A stretch of 64,000 nt of DNA from Bifidobacterium scaligerum (GTDB lineage: Bacteria; Actinomycetota; Actinomycetes; Actinomycetales; Bifidobacteriaceae): the NCBI RefSeq assembly GCF_002802865.1, contig NZ_PGLQ01000007.1, forward strand, positions 47,311 through 111,310. The letters are read 5' to 3'. Shown here piece by piece: positions 16,143 to 25,615 of the stretch (within the stretch, counting starts at the first letter, position 1; each line of letters opens with the position of its first letter). The notes beneath the pieces were generated by a model that worked only from the letters and a program-made list of their open reading frames with translations, was not told where the DNA came from and did no database searches. A program made the position numbers and the translations under genes.

Positions 16143-18431
16143 ATGCCGACTTACGATATTGGACTGGAACACGTTTCGCTCGCTTTCGCGACAAAGACCA
16201 TCTTTAACGACGTCACCCAAGGTGTGTTTGAAGGCGACCGCATCGGCATCGTCGGCCGCAACGGCGACGGTAAATCCACGTTGCTGCATCTGTTCAAAGG
16301 AACGCAGGAGCCGGATTCCGGCCGTGTGACCAAGCGTGGCGGCCTTACGTTCGGCATGCTCGACCAGCGCGATCCTCTCGATGACGAGGCGACGATCCGC
16401 GAGGCGGCGCTCGAAGGCCGGGCCGATTATGAGTGGGCGTCCGACAATGCCTCCCGCGAGATCGTCGAAGCCCTGCTTGGCGGCATGAGTCTGGATGCCA
16501 AGGTCGGCTCGCTTTCTGGTGGTCAGCGCCGTCGCGCCGATTTGGCACGTCTGCTGCTTAAGGATTGGGATATTCTCGCGCTCGACGAGCCCACCAACCA
16601 TCTTGATGTGGTCACCATCCATTGGCTGGCCGAACATCTGAAGAACCGCTGGTCTCGCGGCCAAGGCGCGCTGCTGCTGGTCACTCATGATCGCTGGTTC
16701 CTCGACGAGGTGTGCGAATCGATGTGGGAGGTGCACGACGGCGAGATCGAGCCGTTCGAGGGCGGCTACTCGGCGTATATGCTGCAGCGTGTGGAACGCG
16801 ACCGCCAAGCTGATGTGCGCGAGACGAAACGCCGCAATCTGGCCCGTAAGGAGCTTGCGTGGCTGTCACGCGGCGCTCGTGCCCGCTCCACCAAGCAGAA
16901 ATTCCACGTCAAGGCCGCACGTGAGCTCATCGCCGACGTGCCGCCGATGCGCAATACGCTTGAACTGAAGCAGATGGCAACTTCCCGCCTGGGCAAGCAG
17001 GTGGTCGATCTCATCGACGTGACCCAGATTTTCGAGCATACGCAGGGCACGGTGTCCGCCGTGGACCGTATTGACCCGGATGCGGCGGCGCTCGCCGATT
17101 CCGCTTCGCGCGTGGATGTGGTCAACGCCATGTACGCCGAACCGCAGCTGCATGGTTCGGTTGAGGTGGCGGTCACCGATATGACCGATCCTCGCTTGGT
17201 GGACGCCGGGGTTCCCGAGGCCGTCGCCGCCGCCGAAGAAGCGCGCGCGAAAGCTGAAGCCGAGGGCAGTGCATCGCTGGCCGATGACCGTGAGGTACGG
17301 CGCATGAACACCGGTGGCGAAACCATCGGTGGCGGCATTGTTGATTCTGGAGATGATACGACTGCCGCGACTTCTGCCGCCCGTAAGGTCACGGTGTCCG
17401 GCCGAGAGATTCTCGATGATGTGACTTGGCTGATTGGTCCGGGCGACCGTTTCGGTATCGTCGGTGCGAACGGTGCCGGCAAATCCACGTTGCTCAAGCT
17501 GATTGACGGTACGATTACACCGACTGCCGGGCACGTGAACATCGGCAAGACGGTAAAGTTCGCCGTACTCTCGCAGCGCCTTGATGAGTTGGAGAAACTC
17601 GGCAAGTACAAGATCAAGGAAGTGCTTTCCCGTTATAAGCCGAGCTATATCGTGGATGGCAAGGAAGTCACTCCCGGTCAGCTGATGGAGCGTTTGGGCT
17701 TTGAATCCGCCCAGCTCATGACGCCTATCCGTGATCTTTCCGGTGGCCAGAAACGCCGTATGCAGCTGTTGTTGATTCTTCTGGATGAGCCGAATGTGCT
17801 CATTATGGACGAGCCCGGCAACGATCTCGATACCGATATGCTCGCCGTGATGGAAGACCTGCTCGATACTTGGCCGGGTACGCTGATTGTGGTTTCCCAT
17901 GATCGATACCTGTTGGAGCGTGTCACTGACCAGCAATTCGCTCTGCTGGGTGGCAAGGTCCGTCACTTGCCCGGTGGTGTGCAGGATTATCTCGATATGG
18001 TGGAGGCGATTGCAAACGGCAAGGGATTGCCTCCGATGACGGCCGGCATTGCAGGCACCGGAAACTCGTCTGGTCGCCGGGGCAAGTCCGGCGGATCCGG
18101 TGCCGCATCTGCTACGGCATCCGTTGCCGCGCGAGATTCCTCGTCATCCGTGGCGGCGAATGATATCGAGACCGGTGCCGATGAGTCCGCCGAAGCTTCG
18201 CGGAAACTCACCGGCAAGGCATTCCATGAGGCATCCAAGCGTGTGAAGGCCATCGAGCGCAAGCTTGCCAAGCTCGAAGAGCAGAAAACCGATCTGGAAT
18301 CTCAGATGGCCGCCCATGATCCTGCGGACTACGAGGGCCTCAACAAACTCAATGAGCAGCTCAATGCCCTGACCTCGGAAAGCGATGACCTCGAAGCCGA
18401 ATGGCTGGAGCTATCCGAACAACTGGAGTAG
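16143..18431 (+). CDS. ABC-F family ATPase
   Basis: Soluble protein with two ABC ATPase domains and no membrane part. ABC-F proteins act on the ribosome, in translation control or antibiotic protection. Domain 1: Walker A GRNGDGKST (about residues 39-47), signature LSGGQRRR, Walker B ALDEPTNHLD. Domain 2: GANGAGKST, LSGGQKRR, IMDEPGNDLD (Pro-Gly-Asn where Pro-Thr-Asn is usual). A long linker rich in Ala, Asp and Glu lies between them, and a C-terminal coiled coil (KAIERKLAKLEEQKTDLESQ) ends the 762-aa protein. It resembles the Uup/EttA type. It stands alone and ends in a bidirectional terminator. No strong ribosome site precedes 16143. Confidence 0.93.
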   Translation: MPTYDIGLEHVSLAFATKTIFNDVTQGVFEGDRIGIVGRNGDGKSTLLHLFKGTQEPDSGRVTKRGGLTFGMLDQRDPLDDEATIREAALEGRADYEWASDNASREIVEALLGGMSLDAKVGSLSGGQRRRADLARLLLKDWDILALDEPTNHLDVVTIHWLAEHLKNRWSRGQGALLLVTHDRWFLDEVCESMWEVHDGEIEPFEGGYSAYMLQRVERDRQADVRETKRRNLARKELAWLSRGARARSTKQKFHVKAARELIADVPPMRNTLELKQMATSRLGKQVVDLIDVTQIFEHTQGTVSAVDRIDPDAAALADSASRVDVVNAMYAEPQLHGSVEVAVTDMTDPRLVDAGVPEAVAAAEEARAKAEAEGSASLADDREVRRMNTGGETIGGGIVDSGDDTTAATSAARKVTVSGREILDDVTWLIGPGDRFGIVGANGAGKSTLLKLIDGTITPTAGHVNIGKTVKFAVLSQRLDELEKLGKYKIKEVLSRYKPSYIVDGKEVTPGQLMERLGFESAQLMTPIRDLSGGQKRRMQLLLILLDEPNVLIMDEPGNDLDTDMLAVMEDLLDTWPGTLIVVSHDRYLLERVTDQQFALLGGKVRHLPGGVQDYLDMVEAIANGKGLPPMTAGIAGTGNSSGRRGKSGGSGAASATASVAARDSSSSVAANDIETGADESAEASRKLTGKAFHEASKRVKAIERKLAKLEEQKTDLESQMAAHDPADYEGLNKLNEQLNALTSESDDLEAEWLELSEQLE

Positions 18432-18580
18432 CGGAACCCGAAACATCAGACAGCGGCATGACCGTCAATGAACCTTGGCGATCATGCCGCGCAATGGCGG
18501 CAATCATGGCGTCCTGCACTGCGCGGTTTATCCGCTGTTTGGCGATAATTTCGCTCACGACATCAGTGTCAGGCAATACA

Positions 18581-18620
18581 AAAAGGTGGATATGCGGTGT
18601 ACAACGCATATCCACCTTTT
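18581..18620. terminator. bidirectional intrinsic terminator
   Basis: Perfect 16-bp arms AAAAGGTGGATATGCG / CGCATATCCACCTTTT with an 8-nt loop and A/T runs at both sides. It separates the ABC-F gene (plus) from ilvN (minus) and can end both transcripts. Confidence 0.93.
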
Positions 18621-18680
18621 GCATCCACCAGCCCCGCGCTACTGAGCGCATCGCCTGGATAGGAAAGGCAACAGCCGGAC

Positions 18681-19235
18681 TTACCGACCGGTGACCTCGG
18701 ACCCGATCACCTTTTCGCTCAGCGCACGCGGCCCGCGAGTCACGGCCACAGCGCCGGAACGTACCAGCTCGATCACGCCGTAATGCTCCAACAGTCCCAG
18801 CAGCGCATCGATTTTGCCTTCTGCGCCGGTGGCTTCGATGGTGAGCGATTCCGGATTCACATCCACCACGCGCACACGGAACAGTCGCACGATTTCGAGC
18901 ACGTCGGAACGGTTCGACTGGTTGGCCGCCACCTTGATGAGCACCAATTCACGCTCCACCGTGGAATTCGGGTCGAGCTCCACGATCTTCAACACATGCA
19001 GCAGCTTGTTGAGCTGCTTGATGATCTGCTCCAGCGGCACTTCGTCCACGTCGGCAGTCACCGTCACGCGCGAAATATCCGGGCGTTCGGTGGGGGAGAC
19101 GGACAGCGAGTTGATGTTGAACGCACGACGGGCGAACAGGCCGGCGATACGCGCCAGCACGCCCGGACGGTTCTCCACCAGCACCGACAGCGTGTGACGC
19201 TGTGATCCGGGCTGGGAAGCAGGATAGTTAGCCAT
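18681..19235 (-). CDS. ilvN: acetolactate synthase small (regulatory) subunit
   Basis: Regulatory subunit of acetohydroxyacid synthase, the first common enzyme of branched-chain amino acid synthesis; it binds valine through its ACT domain and gives feedback inhibition. The 184-aa protein starts with HTLSVLVENRPGVLARIAGLF, the standard ACT signature, and has a C-terminal ALS_ss domain (LLGLLEHYGVIELVRSG). AAGGAG lies 8 bp before the ATG at 19235. It is 59 bp downstream of ilvB, with which it is surely co-transcribed. Confidence 0.97.
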   Translation of the reverse strand: MANYPASQPGSQRHTLSVLVENRPGVLARIAGLFARRAFNINSLSVSPTERPDISRVTVTADVDEVPLEQIIKQLNKLLHVLKIVELDPNSTVERELVLIKVAANQSNRSDVLEIVRLFRVRVVDVNPESLTIEATGAEGKIDALLGLLEHYGVIELVRSGAVAVTRGPRALSEKVIGSEVTGR

Positions 19236-19294
19236 GAAAGTTCTCCTTAACCCTTAACAACCCTTAACGCATAACCCTTGAGCTCTGCCGACAA

Positions 19295-21241
19295 TCAGAA
19301 TCCGGCGTCGCTGAGCGTGCCCACGCCAGTCGAGCCGGACACAGCGCCATTCTCATCGGCGTGACGCAACAGAGGCTGCGTTCCCGGACGATACGTCACC
19401 TCGTCGTTTGAAGCGCCGGCGGCAACCATCGGCCATACCATCGCATCCTTCCACACACGGAAGTCGATGAGTACCGGACGATCGTTGATCGAGTTCGCCT
19501 TATCGATGGCGGCCAGCGCCTCCTCCTCGGTGAACGCGCGCAAGCCCACGCAGCCGTACGCCTCGGCGAGCTTGACGAAGTCCGGCACGTCGAAGAACTC
19601 GGCGGTGCCCTCTTCCTGTTCGGAACGGGCCTCGCCGTCGAGCAGATTCGTCTGCGAGTAGTGCTGCTGATAGAACAGCGTCTGCCACTGACGCACCATG
19701 CCGTACACGGAGTTGTTGAGAATCGCGATCTTGACCGGTGCATGATCCAGGAATGCGGTGGCCAGCTCCTCAGAGCACATCTGGAAGGAACCGTCGCCGT
19801 CGATCAGCCACACCGGCTTCTTGCCGCCGAAATCACGGGCGGAACCGACTGAAGCGCCGATTGCGGCGGGCAGACCAAAGCCCATCGTGCCCAAACCGCC
19901 GGAGGAGATCCACGAATGCGGCTTCTCGAAATCGATCAGCTGCGCGGCCCACATCTGATGCTGGCCCACGCCGGTCACCCAGATCGTAGCCGGATCGGCC
20001 TTGGCCGAAAGCTGCTCGACTACCCACTGCGGCTGCAGCGAGCCATCGGTCGGCTGATCCTGCGGCTCGTCGTACGTAATCGTGTACTGCTCGCGCAGAG
20101 CGTTAAGCGAGTCCCACCAAGGCTTCAGGTTGAGCTTGCCGCCGATGGCCTGCGAACGCTTGATTTCGGGGATCAGATCATGCAGTACGGTAGCCACATC
20201 ACCCACGATCGGCACGTCCGGCGCACGGTTCTTGCCGATTTCTGCCGGATCGATATCGATATGAATCACTCGTGCGCTTGGAGCGAATGCCGACAGCTTG
20301 CCGGTGACACGGTCGTCGAAACGTGCGCCGATGGCCACCAGCAGATCGCAGCGCTGGGCTGCCGCGGTAGCTGCCACGGTGCCGTGCATGCCGAGCATGC
20401 CGAGATTCTTGGGATTCGAGTCCGGCACGATGCCGCGGGCGGGCAGTGTGGTGACGATCGGAGCGCCGGTCACCTCAGCCAGCTCGGCGACTTCCTTGGA
20501 AGCGTTCGAGCGAGCCGCACCACCACCCACGTAGAGCAGCGGACGATACGACTGGGCAAACAGTCGTGCCGCATCCGCCAGCACGCGGCCGTGAGCCTTG
20601 GTGGTGGGATTGTAGCCGGGCAGAATCATGCGTTGCGGCCATGAATAATACATTTCGCCGGTCTGCGCGGTTTTTGTCAGATCGACCACGACCGGGCCGG
20701 GGCGACCGGAACGGGCGATGTAATGCGCTTCGGCAAGCACACGTGGAATATCCTGAGCTCGCGTGACCAGATATGAATGCTTGACCACCGGGTAGGTGGC
20801 ACCCACGATATCCGCCTCCTGGAAGGCGTCCGTGCCAATTGCGTTCACGCCGACCTGTCCGGTGATCACCACTAGCGGCACCGAATCCATATTCGCGTCG
20901 GCGATAGGCGTGATCATATTCGTGGCGCCCGGGCCGGACGTCACGATGCAAACGCCCACGCGGCCGGTCGCCACCGCATACCCTTCAGCGGCATGACCGG
21001 CGGCCTGTTCGTGACGCACCAAGGTGAAGCGGAACTTCGTCTTATCGTTGATCGCATGGTAGACCGGCAGAATCGCGCCGCCGGGCAAGCCGAACACGTC
21101 CTGGACGCCCAGATCCTCCAGCGTGCGGACCAGCGCCTGCGCTCCGGTCATCTTCTCGCCGTCGATGATGGTCTGCTTGTCATTGCCGGTATGCGTTTTC
21201 GGCACGCCGCTGAATGCCTGCAAAGGCGTGGGTAAAGCCAT
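19295..21241 (-). CDS. ilvB: acetolactate synthase large subunit
   Basis: Catalytic subunit of acetohydroxyacid synthase: thiamine diphosphate-dependent condensation of pyruvate with pyruvate or 2-oxobutyrate. Visible are the N-terminal PYR domain with the catalytic Glu in VRHEQAAGHAAEGYA, a central FAD-binding domain (GARFDDRVTGK), and the ThDP/Mg site GDGSFQMCSEELATA. The 648-aa length is typical of actinobacteria. Start ATG at 21241 has GAGAGGA before it; a GTG 4 codons earlier overlaps that site. Followed by ilvN. Confidence 0.97.
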   Translation of the reverse strand: MALPTPLQAFSGVPKTHTGNDKQTIIDGEKMTGAQALVRTLEDLGVQDVFGLPGGAILPVYHAINDKTKFRFTLVRHEQAAGHAAEGYAVATGRVGVCIVTSGPGATNMITPIADANMDSVPLVVITGQVGVNAIGTDAFQEADIVGATYPVVKHSYLVTRAQDIPRVLAEAHYIARSGRPGPVVVDLTKTAQTGEMYYSWPQRMILPGYNPTTKAHGRVLADAARLFAQSYRPLLYVGGGAARSNASKEVAELAEVTGAPIVTTLPARGIVPDSNPKNLGMLGMHGTVAATAAAQRCDLLVAIGARFDDRVTGKLSAFAPSARVIHIDIDPAEIGKNRAPDVPIVGDVATVLHDLIPEIKRSQAIGGKLNLKPWWDSLNALREQYTITYDEPQDQPTDGSLQPQWVVEQLSAKADPATIWVTGVGQHQMWAAQLIDFEKPHSWISSGGLGTMGFGLPAAIGASVGSARDFGGKKPVWLIDGDGSFQMCSEELATAFLDHAPVKIAILNNSVYGMVRQWQTLFYQQHYSQTNLLDGEARSEQEEGTAEFFDVPDFVKLAEAYGCVGLRAFTEEEALAAIDKANSINDRPVLIDFRVWKDAMVWPMVAAGASNDEVTYRPGTQPLLRHADENGAVSGSTGVGTLSDAGF

Positions 21242-21450
21242 GGTTCCTCTCACCTCAATGTCCGCTTGATATCCGCATGCGAGTCCGGTCGGGATTGGTT
21301 GGCCGGCGGTTAGTGCATGCAGATATGATGCAAGTCGCGTATGGCGAAGCTTGTGGCTCCGGCGCGGCTTCTCGTTTCGTGTTTCCCCAGTCTATGCGCA
21401 GGCCTATCTATACGCGCCTGTCGTTCTCATTGGTCAGACAGCCGAGGGCG

Positions 21451-21490
21451 GAAACACGGTGAAACACGTTGGAACACGTTGAAACACGTT
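21451..21490. repeat. 10-bp tandem repeat at the rnc 3' end
   Basis: Four copies of GAAACACGTT-like units lie directly after (and one base into) the rnc stop codon. Imperfect copies differ by one base. No hairpin is formed. Confidence 0.75.
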
Positions 21491-22220
21491 ACTTGCCGCG
21501 CGCGTCCAAAGCCTTCCACGCCGCCTCGGCCGCGGCCAGCTGCGCCTTGCGCTTGCTGGAGCCCTTGCCCACGCCGATAACCTGCTTGCTGTCCTCGCCG
21601 AGCGTGACCCGGGCGGTGAAAATCTGTGCGTATTCAGGGCCAGAGACTTCCATGTGATATACCGGCTCAGGCTTGCCCATACCGTGCGCCTTGACGGTCA
21701 GCGAAGTCTTCCAGTCGAGCGCCGGGCCTTCGGTGGCCACTTCGGCCAGCGTATCGTCGATCAAACGATGAATCACTTTGCGCGCCTCGTCAATGCCATG
21801 TTCCAAGAACGTGGCACCGATCAGCGATTCCACGATGTCGCACAGAATAGAATTCTTCTCGGCCCCTCCCTGCTCGGCTTCACCACGGCCCAGCAGAATG
21901 TAGGGGCTCACCTTGAGCTTGGTTTTGGCGATGGCGCTGAGCGCGTCCTCCGACACGGCTTTGGCGCGCATCTTCGCCAGCTGACCTTCGGACATGTCCG
22001 GATGGATGGTGAACAGCGTTTCTGTGGAGACGAACTCCAGCACTGCGTCGCCGAGGAACTCCAGCCGCTCGTAGTTAGGTACGCCCGGATGTTCGTGGGA
22101 GAACGACCGGTGGGTCAACGCCTGCACCAGCAGATCCGGGCTGATGGTGGTGCCCAATGCCTCAAGCAGTTCGTTGGCCGGCGTCGCGGCCTGCGGCTGA
22201 TGCGTGCTTGCTTCGCTCAT
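21489..22220 (-). CDS. rnc: ribonuclease III
   Basis: Double-strand-specific endoribonuclease that processes rRNA precursors and some mRNAs. The signature ERLEFLGDAVLEF is present, with catalytic acidic residues and the second metal-site Glu in CDIVESLIGATF. The C-terminal dsRNA-binding domain ends KGSSKRKAQLAAAEAAWKAL. 243 aa, normal length. It follows rpmF after a hairpin, as in the rpmF-rnc arrangement of many actinobacteria. GAAGGAC lies rather far (about 15 bp) before the ATG at 22220. Confidence 0.97.
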   Translation of the reverse strand: MSEASTHQPQAATPANELLEALGTTISPDLLVQALTHRSFSHEHPGVPNYERLEFLGDAVLEFVSTETLFTIHPDMSEGQLAKMRAKAVSEDALSAIAKTKLKVSPYILLGRGEAEQGGAEKNSILCDIVESLIGATFLEHGIDEARKVIHRLIDDTLAEVATEGPALDWKTSLTVKAHGMGKPEPVYHMEVSGPEYAQIFTARVTLGEDSKQVIGVGKGSSKRKAQLAAAEAAWKALDARGK

Positions 22221-22325
22221 GATGGTGATGTTTTGTCCTTCGTGCGAGTGGTTTTTCAGAATTGATTGTCAGATCGTGTTCAGAAACCTGATCAATGCAT
22301 GATGAATTGAATGAACGGATATGCG

Positions 22326-22357
22326 AAGGCCCCGCCACCCGTCGATGGCAGGGCCTT
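22326..22357 (-). terminator. hairpin between rpmF and rnc
   Basis: Arms AAGGCCC / GGGCCTT are continued by GCCA/TGGC pairing, 21 bp after the rpmF stop. It may only weaken read-through into rnc, since a good T-run is lacking. Confidence 0.65.
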
Positions 22358-22378
22358 ATCAAGCCGTTCTCCTAGAAC

Positions 22379-22573
22379 TCACTTGGTGTGAGCGGAGCGG
22401 ATGGCTTCACGGTAAACGCGACCGCGGTAAGAACCGCAGGACGGGCAAGCCATGTGCGGCAGGGCCGGAGCGCCGCAGTTCGGGCAGCTCACGGTCTGGG
22501 CAGCGGTGGCCTTCCAGTTCGCGCGACGCGAATGCGTGTTGGCGCGCGAGGTCTTGTACTTAGGCAGTGCCAT
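22379..22573 (-). CDS. rpmF: 50S ribosomal protein L32
   Basis: Large-subunit ribosomal protein of 64 aa: [20 protein letters not shown] and then a four-cysteine zinc ribbon ([17 protein letters not shown]). AGAGGA lies before the ATG at 22573. It lies directly after the DUF177 gene, which is the usual bacterial order. Confidence 0.97.
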   Translation of the reverse strand: MALPKYKTSRANTHSRRANWKATAAQTVSCPNCGAPALPHMACPSCGSYRGRVYREAIRSAHTK

Positions 22574-22704
22574 TTGAGTATCCTCTGTTTCGTTCGAACA
22601 ATTGAGCTTAAGCGTCCGTTATCTTAACGCACGGCTCGTACAAAGTCCAAACCGGTGTCGCCAAGTTCGTTTTGCGCCGGAATCGCCGAATTGCCGGTGA
22701 CTGC

Positions 22705-23331
22705 TCACGACTGCTTGTTGTCGCCCTGCTCGGCTTCCAGCTGCGCCTTCAGTCCGGCAAGCGAAGCGAATCGAAGATCGGTCACATCGTGATGATGATC
22801 GGGCTCCTCGTTCAGATCCACACCGCACTGCGAGCACAGCCCCTTGCAATCGGGCTTGCACAGCGGTTGCAGAGGCAGCGACTCGACCAGCGCGTCGCGA
22901 ATCATCGCCTCGATGTCGGCGAAGGCACCACGCTCCAGCAACGGATACGTGTCTTCCGCCTCATCCTCGCCGGCGACGATGTCAATCTCTTCGTTGGCAG
23001 CGTCGCCGCGCTTGCCGCGTCCGGAGTCCGCTGCCGATTCATAGGGGAAGAACACGGTGACGTCTACGGGCCAGTCTTCGTCAATCGGCTTGAGACAGCG
23101 GGTGCATTCGCTGACGAACGGTGCTACGAGACGGCCGGTGAACACCAATCCGTCCACAATGGAGTCGAACTGGCCGCGAACATGAACTGGCGCGCCCTCC
23201 TGAATGCCGACGATGGTGTCTCCGATGCCGGATGGTGCCGGAAAATCAGCGTCGATCTGCTTGGATTGACCGGCTCGGGAGGCGACTTGCGCCACCGGAA
23301 TTGCCCAAGGGGAATCCTCGACTCGTGCCAT
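22705..23331 (-). CDS. DUF177 / YceD family protein
   Basis: YceD-family protein (208 aa), linked with 23S rRNA accumulation and 50S assembly in other bacteria and almost always next to rpmF, as here. The family features are the central CxxC (VSECTRCLKP) and a C-terminal CKPDCKGLCSQCGVDLN cluster, likely zinc-binding. An acidic insertion (NEEIDIVAGEDEAEDTYP) precedes the latter. The downstream rpmF and upstream SepIVA-like gene are on the same strand. Confidence 0.93.
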   Translation of the reverse strand: MARVEDSPWAIPVAQVASRAGQSKQIDADFPAPSGIGDTIVGIQEGAPVHVRGQFDSIVDGLVFTGRLVAPFVSECTRCLKPIDEDWPVDVTVFFPYESAADSGRGKRGDAANEEIDIVAGEDEAEDTYPLLERGAFADIEAMIRDALVESLPLQPLCKPDCKGLCSQCGVDLNEEPDHHHDVTDLRFASLAGLKAQLEAEQGDNKQS

Positions 23332-23361
23332 GGTATGTTGCCTTTCGTGTTACTTGCGGCT

Positions 23362-24312
23362 TTACTGGGCTTCAGGATAGTCGTTGAGCGTCAGATGCGG
23401 CAGTTGCTCACCGGCGATTCGCTGACGTTCCTCAAGCACGTTCAATCCGGCCTGCACATCCTGGCTGAGCTTGCCGAGCTGCTGGGACAGGCCCTCCATC
23501 ACCGTGGTGCAGTACTGGTCCGCGCCCTGAGTCAGATGATCGGCCTTGCTCTGTGCCTGATCAAGGATGGCACGTGCCTTCTGCCGAGCCAGTTCGGTCA
23601 CATTCTCCTGGCCGGCCAGGAACTGAGCCTGTTCATTGGCGTCTTTGATCATGTCGGCCGCGCGGCTCTGGGCGCTGGCCACAATGGCGTTGGACTGGGT
23701 CTGCGCGGATTCCAGACGGCGCTCCGCCTCACGCATCAGAGCGGAAGCCCGCTCCAGCTGCACCGGCAGCATCTTCTTCAGCTCATCCAACTGTGCGGTG
23801 AACTCGTCGCGGTCCACGCGCACGGTGCCGGGGAACAGAAAATTGGTTTTGGCCTCGGCCAGCGTGGTTTCCATTTGATCGAGGATGTCGTACACGGTGG
23901 TGAACTCCTCGCGGCTGTGCTCCTCGGGCGAGTCGAGATTGACCGATTCGCGCAGATCAGGCAAGGAGTCCATGCGGAATGAGGCGCGGGAGGCGGTTTG
24001 AGCGCTGTGAGTGCCAGTGCCCGGGGCATCGGCCGCGCCGGCCGCCTGAGACGCGTTCGCAGCACGGGCCGCATTCGTAGGAGCCGGTGGCTCGCTGAAG
24101 CTTGCGATGATATCGGCTTGTTCGGTCGGTGCCGGCTCGGGCATCTGGCCGGCTCCCGTCGCGGGATCGGCGGATGCCGTACCGTTCGGCTGCTCGGACG
24201 TGGCCGGCATCGGCGCTGAATCCGCGCGCGAAGCCGGAGTATCGGATGCAGATGATGCCCCGCCGTTGAGCCCGGTCAGGTCAACATATCCGGTGGGATG
24301 TTCGTCACTCAT
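23362..24312 (-). CDS. coiled-coil protein, SepIVA/DivIVA-like
   Basis: Cytoplasmic 316-aa protein. The first 120 residues are a disordered Ala/Ser/Pro/Thr region (MSDEHPTGYVDLTGL...). From about 130 on it has the segment TTVYDILDQMETTLAEAKTNFLFPGTVRVDRDEF and then a long coiled coil rich in Ala, Gln and Glu. This layout and the gene order coaD / this gene / DUF177 / rnc match the mycobacterial SepIVA locus (Rv2927c), a regulator of septation and polar growth. The assignment is by layout and synteny, not by alignment. Its ribosome site GGAAGGA lies inside the end of coaD, 6 bp upstream, so the two are coupled. Confidence 0.7.
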   Translation of the reverse strand: MSDEHPTGYVDLTGLNGGASSASDTPASRADSAPMPATSEQPNGTASADPATGAGQMPEPAPTEQADIIASFSEPPAPTNAARAANASQAAGAADAPGTGTHSAQTASRASFRMDSLPDLRESVNLDSPEEHSREEFTTVYDILDQMETTLAEAKTNFLFPGTVRVDRDEFTAQLDELKKMLPVQLERASALMREAERRLESAQTQSNAIVASAQSRAADMIKDANEQAQFLAGQENVTELARQKARAILDQAQSKADHLTQGADQYCTTVMEGLSQQLGKLSQDVQAGLNVLEERQRIAGEQLPHLTLNDYPEAQ

Positions 24313-24318
24313 GTGGTA

Positions 24319-24819
24319 TCAGTCCTTCCGCGTGCGCTCCTGAGCCAAGGCGTCGGCGAGCATGGGTACCACGCAATCGGGCACCATGCCGGTCACGTCG
24401 CCGCCATGGCGAGCTACGTCCTTGACGATGGAGCTGGAAATGTGTTCAAGAATCGGATCAGCGGGTAGGAACAGCGTTTCGATGCCGGCGAGCTTGCGGT
24501 TGACCAGCGCCATGCCGAGCTCGGCCTCGTAATCGCCGTTCTGCCGCAGGCCTTTGACGATGACGGATGCGCCGACCTGCTTGCAATAGTCGGTGATCAG
24601 ACCGTCCGTCGAGGAAACGGTGACGTTGGTGCATCCGGCCTTGTCTAGGGCGCGACGAATCACATCCACGCGCGTTGATTCGGAAAACATCGGTGTTTTC
24701 GCGGCGTTGACGGCCACTACCACGTGAACCTCGTCAAAAAACCGCGCCGAGCGCTCGATTACATCCAAGTGTCCGGCTGTCACGGGGTCATACGAGCCGG
24801 GGCATACTGCGATAGTCAT
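24319..24819 (-). CDS. coaD: phosphopantetheine adenylyltransferase
   Basis: Fourth step of coenzyme A synthesis: transfers AMP from ATP to 4'-phosphopantetheine. The 166-aa protein shows the nucleotidyltransferase motif TAGH in [21 protein letters not shown], the substrate loop [21 protein letters not shown], and the [16 protein letters not shown] end. First gene of the coaD / SepIVA-like / DUF177 / rpmF run on the minus strand. Confidence 0.97.
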   Translation of the reverse strand: MTIAVCPGSYDPVTAGHLDVIERSARFFDEVHVVVAVNAAKTPMFSESTRVDVIRRALDKAGCTNVTVSSTDGLITDYCKQVGASVIVKGLRQNGDYEAELGMALVNRKLAGIETLFLPADPILEHISSSIVKDVARHGGDVTGMVPDCVVPMLADALAQERTRKD

Positions 24820-24967
24820 GACTAATAGACTACCGCGTCACAGCCGGTTGCGGGCAGCGGTGCGCTGGGTTGTGGGAATGAAAAAGACAGGCGGTGCTAT
24901 GGCCGGCATTTGGTTCGCGACTTATGATGGAAGGCAGGCTAACCCTGAATGTGAAGGAAAGTGGTGC

Positions 24968-25252
24968 ATGATGATGTTCGTTGACGATGCCGAGCCGTTG
25001 CGTAATCCCGATCAAGGTGCCGGTACGTCGGTGCTGGAGCGCCCTGAGACTCAGGAATCGCCGGTCCGCGACGATGGTGGTGACGCCGATCGTTTCGCCC
25101 ACTATGTGTCCAAGGATCGTATTGCCGAGTCCCGCGCGACCGGTCGCCCGGTGGTGGCCTTGTGCGGCAAGGTATGGGTTCCCAAGCACGACCCGTCCAA
25201 GTACCCGGTCTGCCCGGACTGCAAGCGTATTTATGAAGAGATGATGGCGTAA
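24968..25252 (+). CDS. DUF3039 domain-containing protein
   Basis: Small actinobacterial protein of unknown function (94 aa). It has the DUF3039 core VLERPETQESP, DADRFAHYV, GRPVVALCGKVWVPKHDPSKYPVCPDCK. The two cysteine pairs suggest a metal site. I start it at the ATG at 24968, 9 bp after AAGGA; the frame upstream to 24818 overlaps coaD's divergent promoter and is not conserved in kind. Divergent from coaD. Confidence 0.9.
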   Translation: MMMFVDDAEPLRNPDQGAGTSVLERPETQESPVRDDGGDADRFAHYVSKDRIAESRATGRPVVALCGKVWVPKHDPSKYPVCPDCKRIYEEMMA

Positions 25253-25615
25253 GGCCACTGAGGTCTGTCGAGTCGGTCGATTATTCGGCTGTGTGCTGTC
25301 CCTCATGCGCGAAAAGCGCGATTTGGCACTACCGGGACAAGAATTGCTGCCACGATATTCGATTTCGCCCGTATTCGTGCGGATTGTGGCACGTAATCGG
25401 TGCCATCAATAGCAAGTGCCATATGGAGAATGGCGGAATTTCGCCATTCTCCATATGAGCGAGTGAGGCTTTTCGAAGTAGAATTTGCCACAACTCGCAA
25501 AAAACGCCTGTTTGCCGGTGTTGTGACGCGGAATTGATGCTTCTACGTCTCAACACCGGCTGATCAGGACGCTAATCCCCTTAATGCAGCTGGTGCTGCG
25601 TGCGCGGTGGCGCGA
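25253..25615. other. intergenic region rich in palindromes
   Basis: No gene is seen in this 363-bp gap between convergent genes. It holds a perfect inverted repeat at 25420-25457 (16-bp arms CATATGGAGAATGGCG and its complement, 6-nt loop). It also holds an imperfect one at 25514-25560 (GCCGGTGTTG.GACG arms), close to the aldo/keto reductase end, that may be a terminator. TGGCAC/GTGCCA cores recur at least four times between 25324 and 25420, recalling the hairpin at 13244. Confidence 0.7.
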
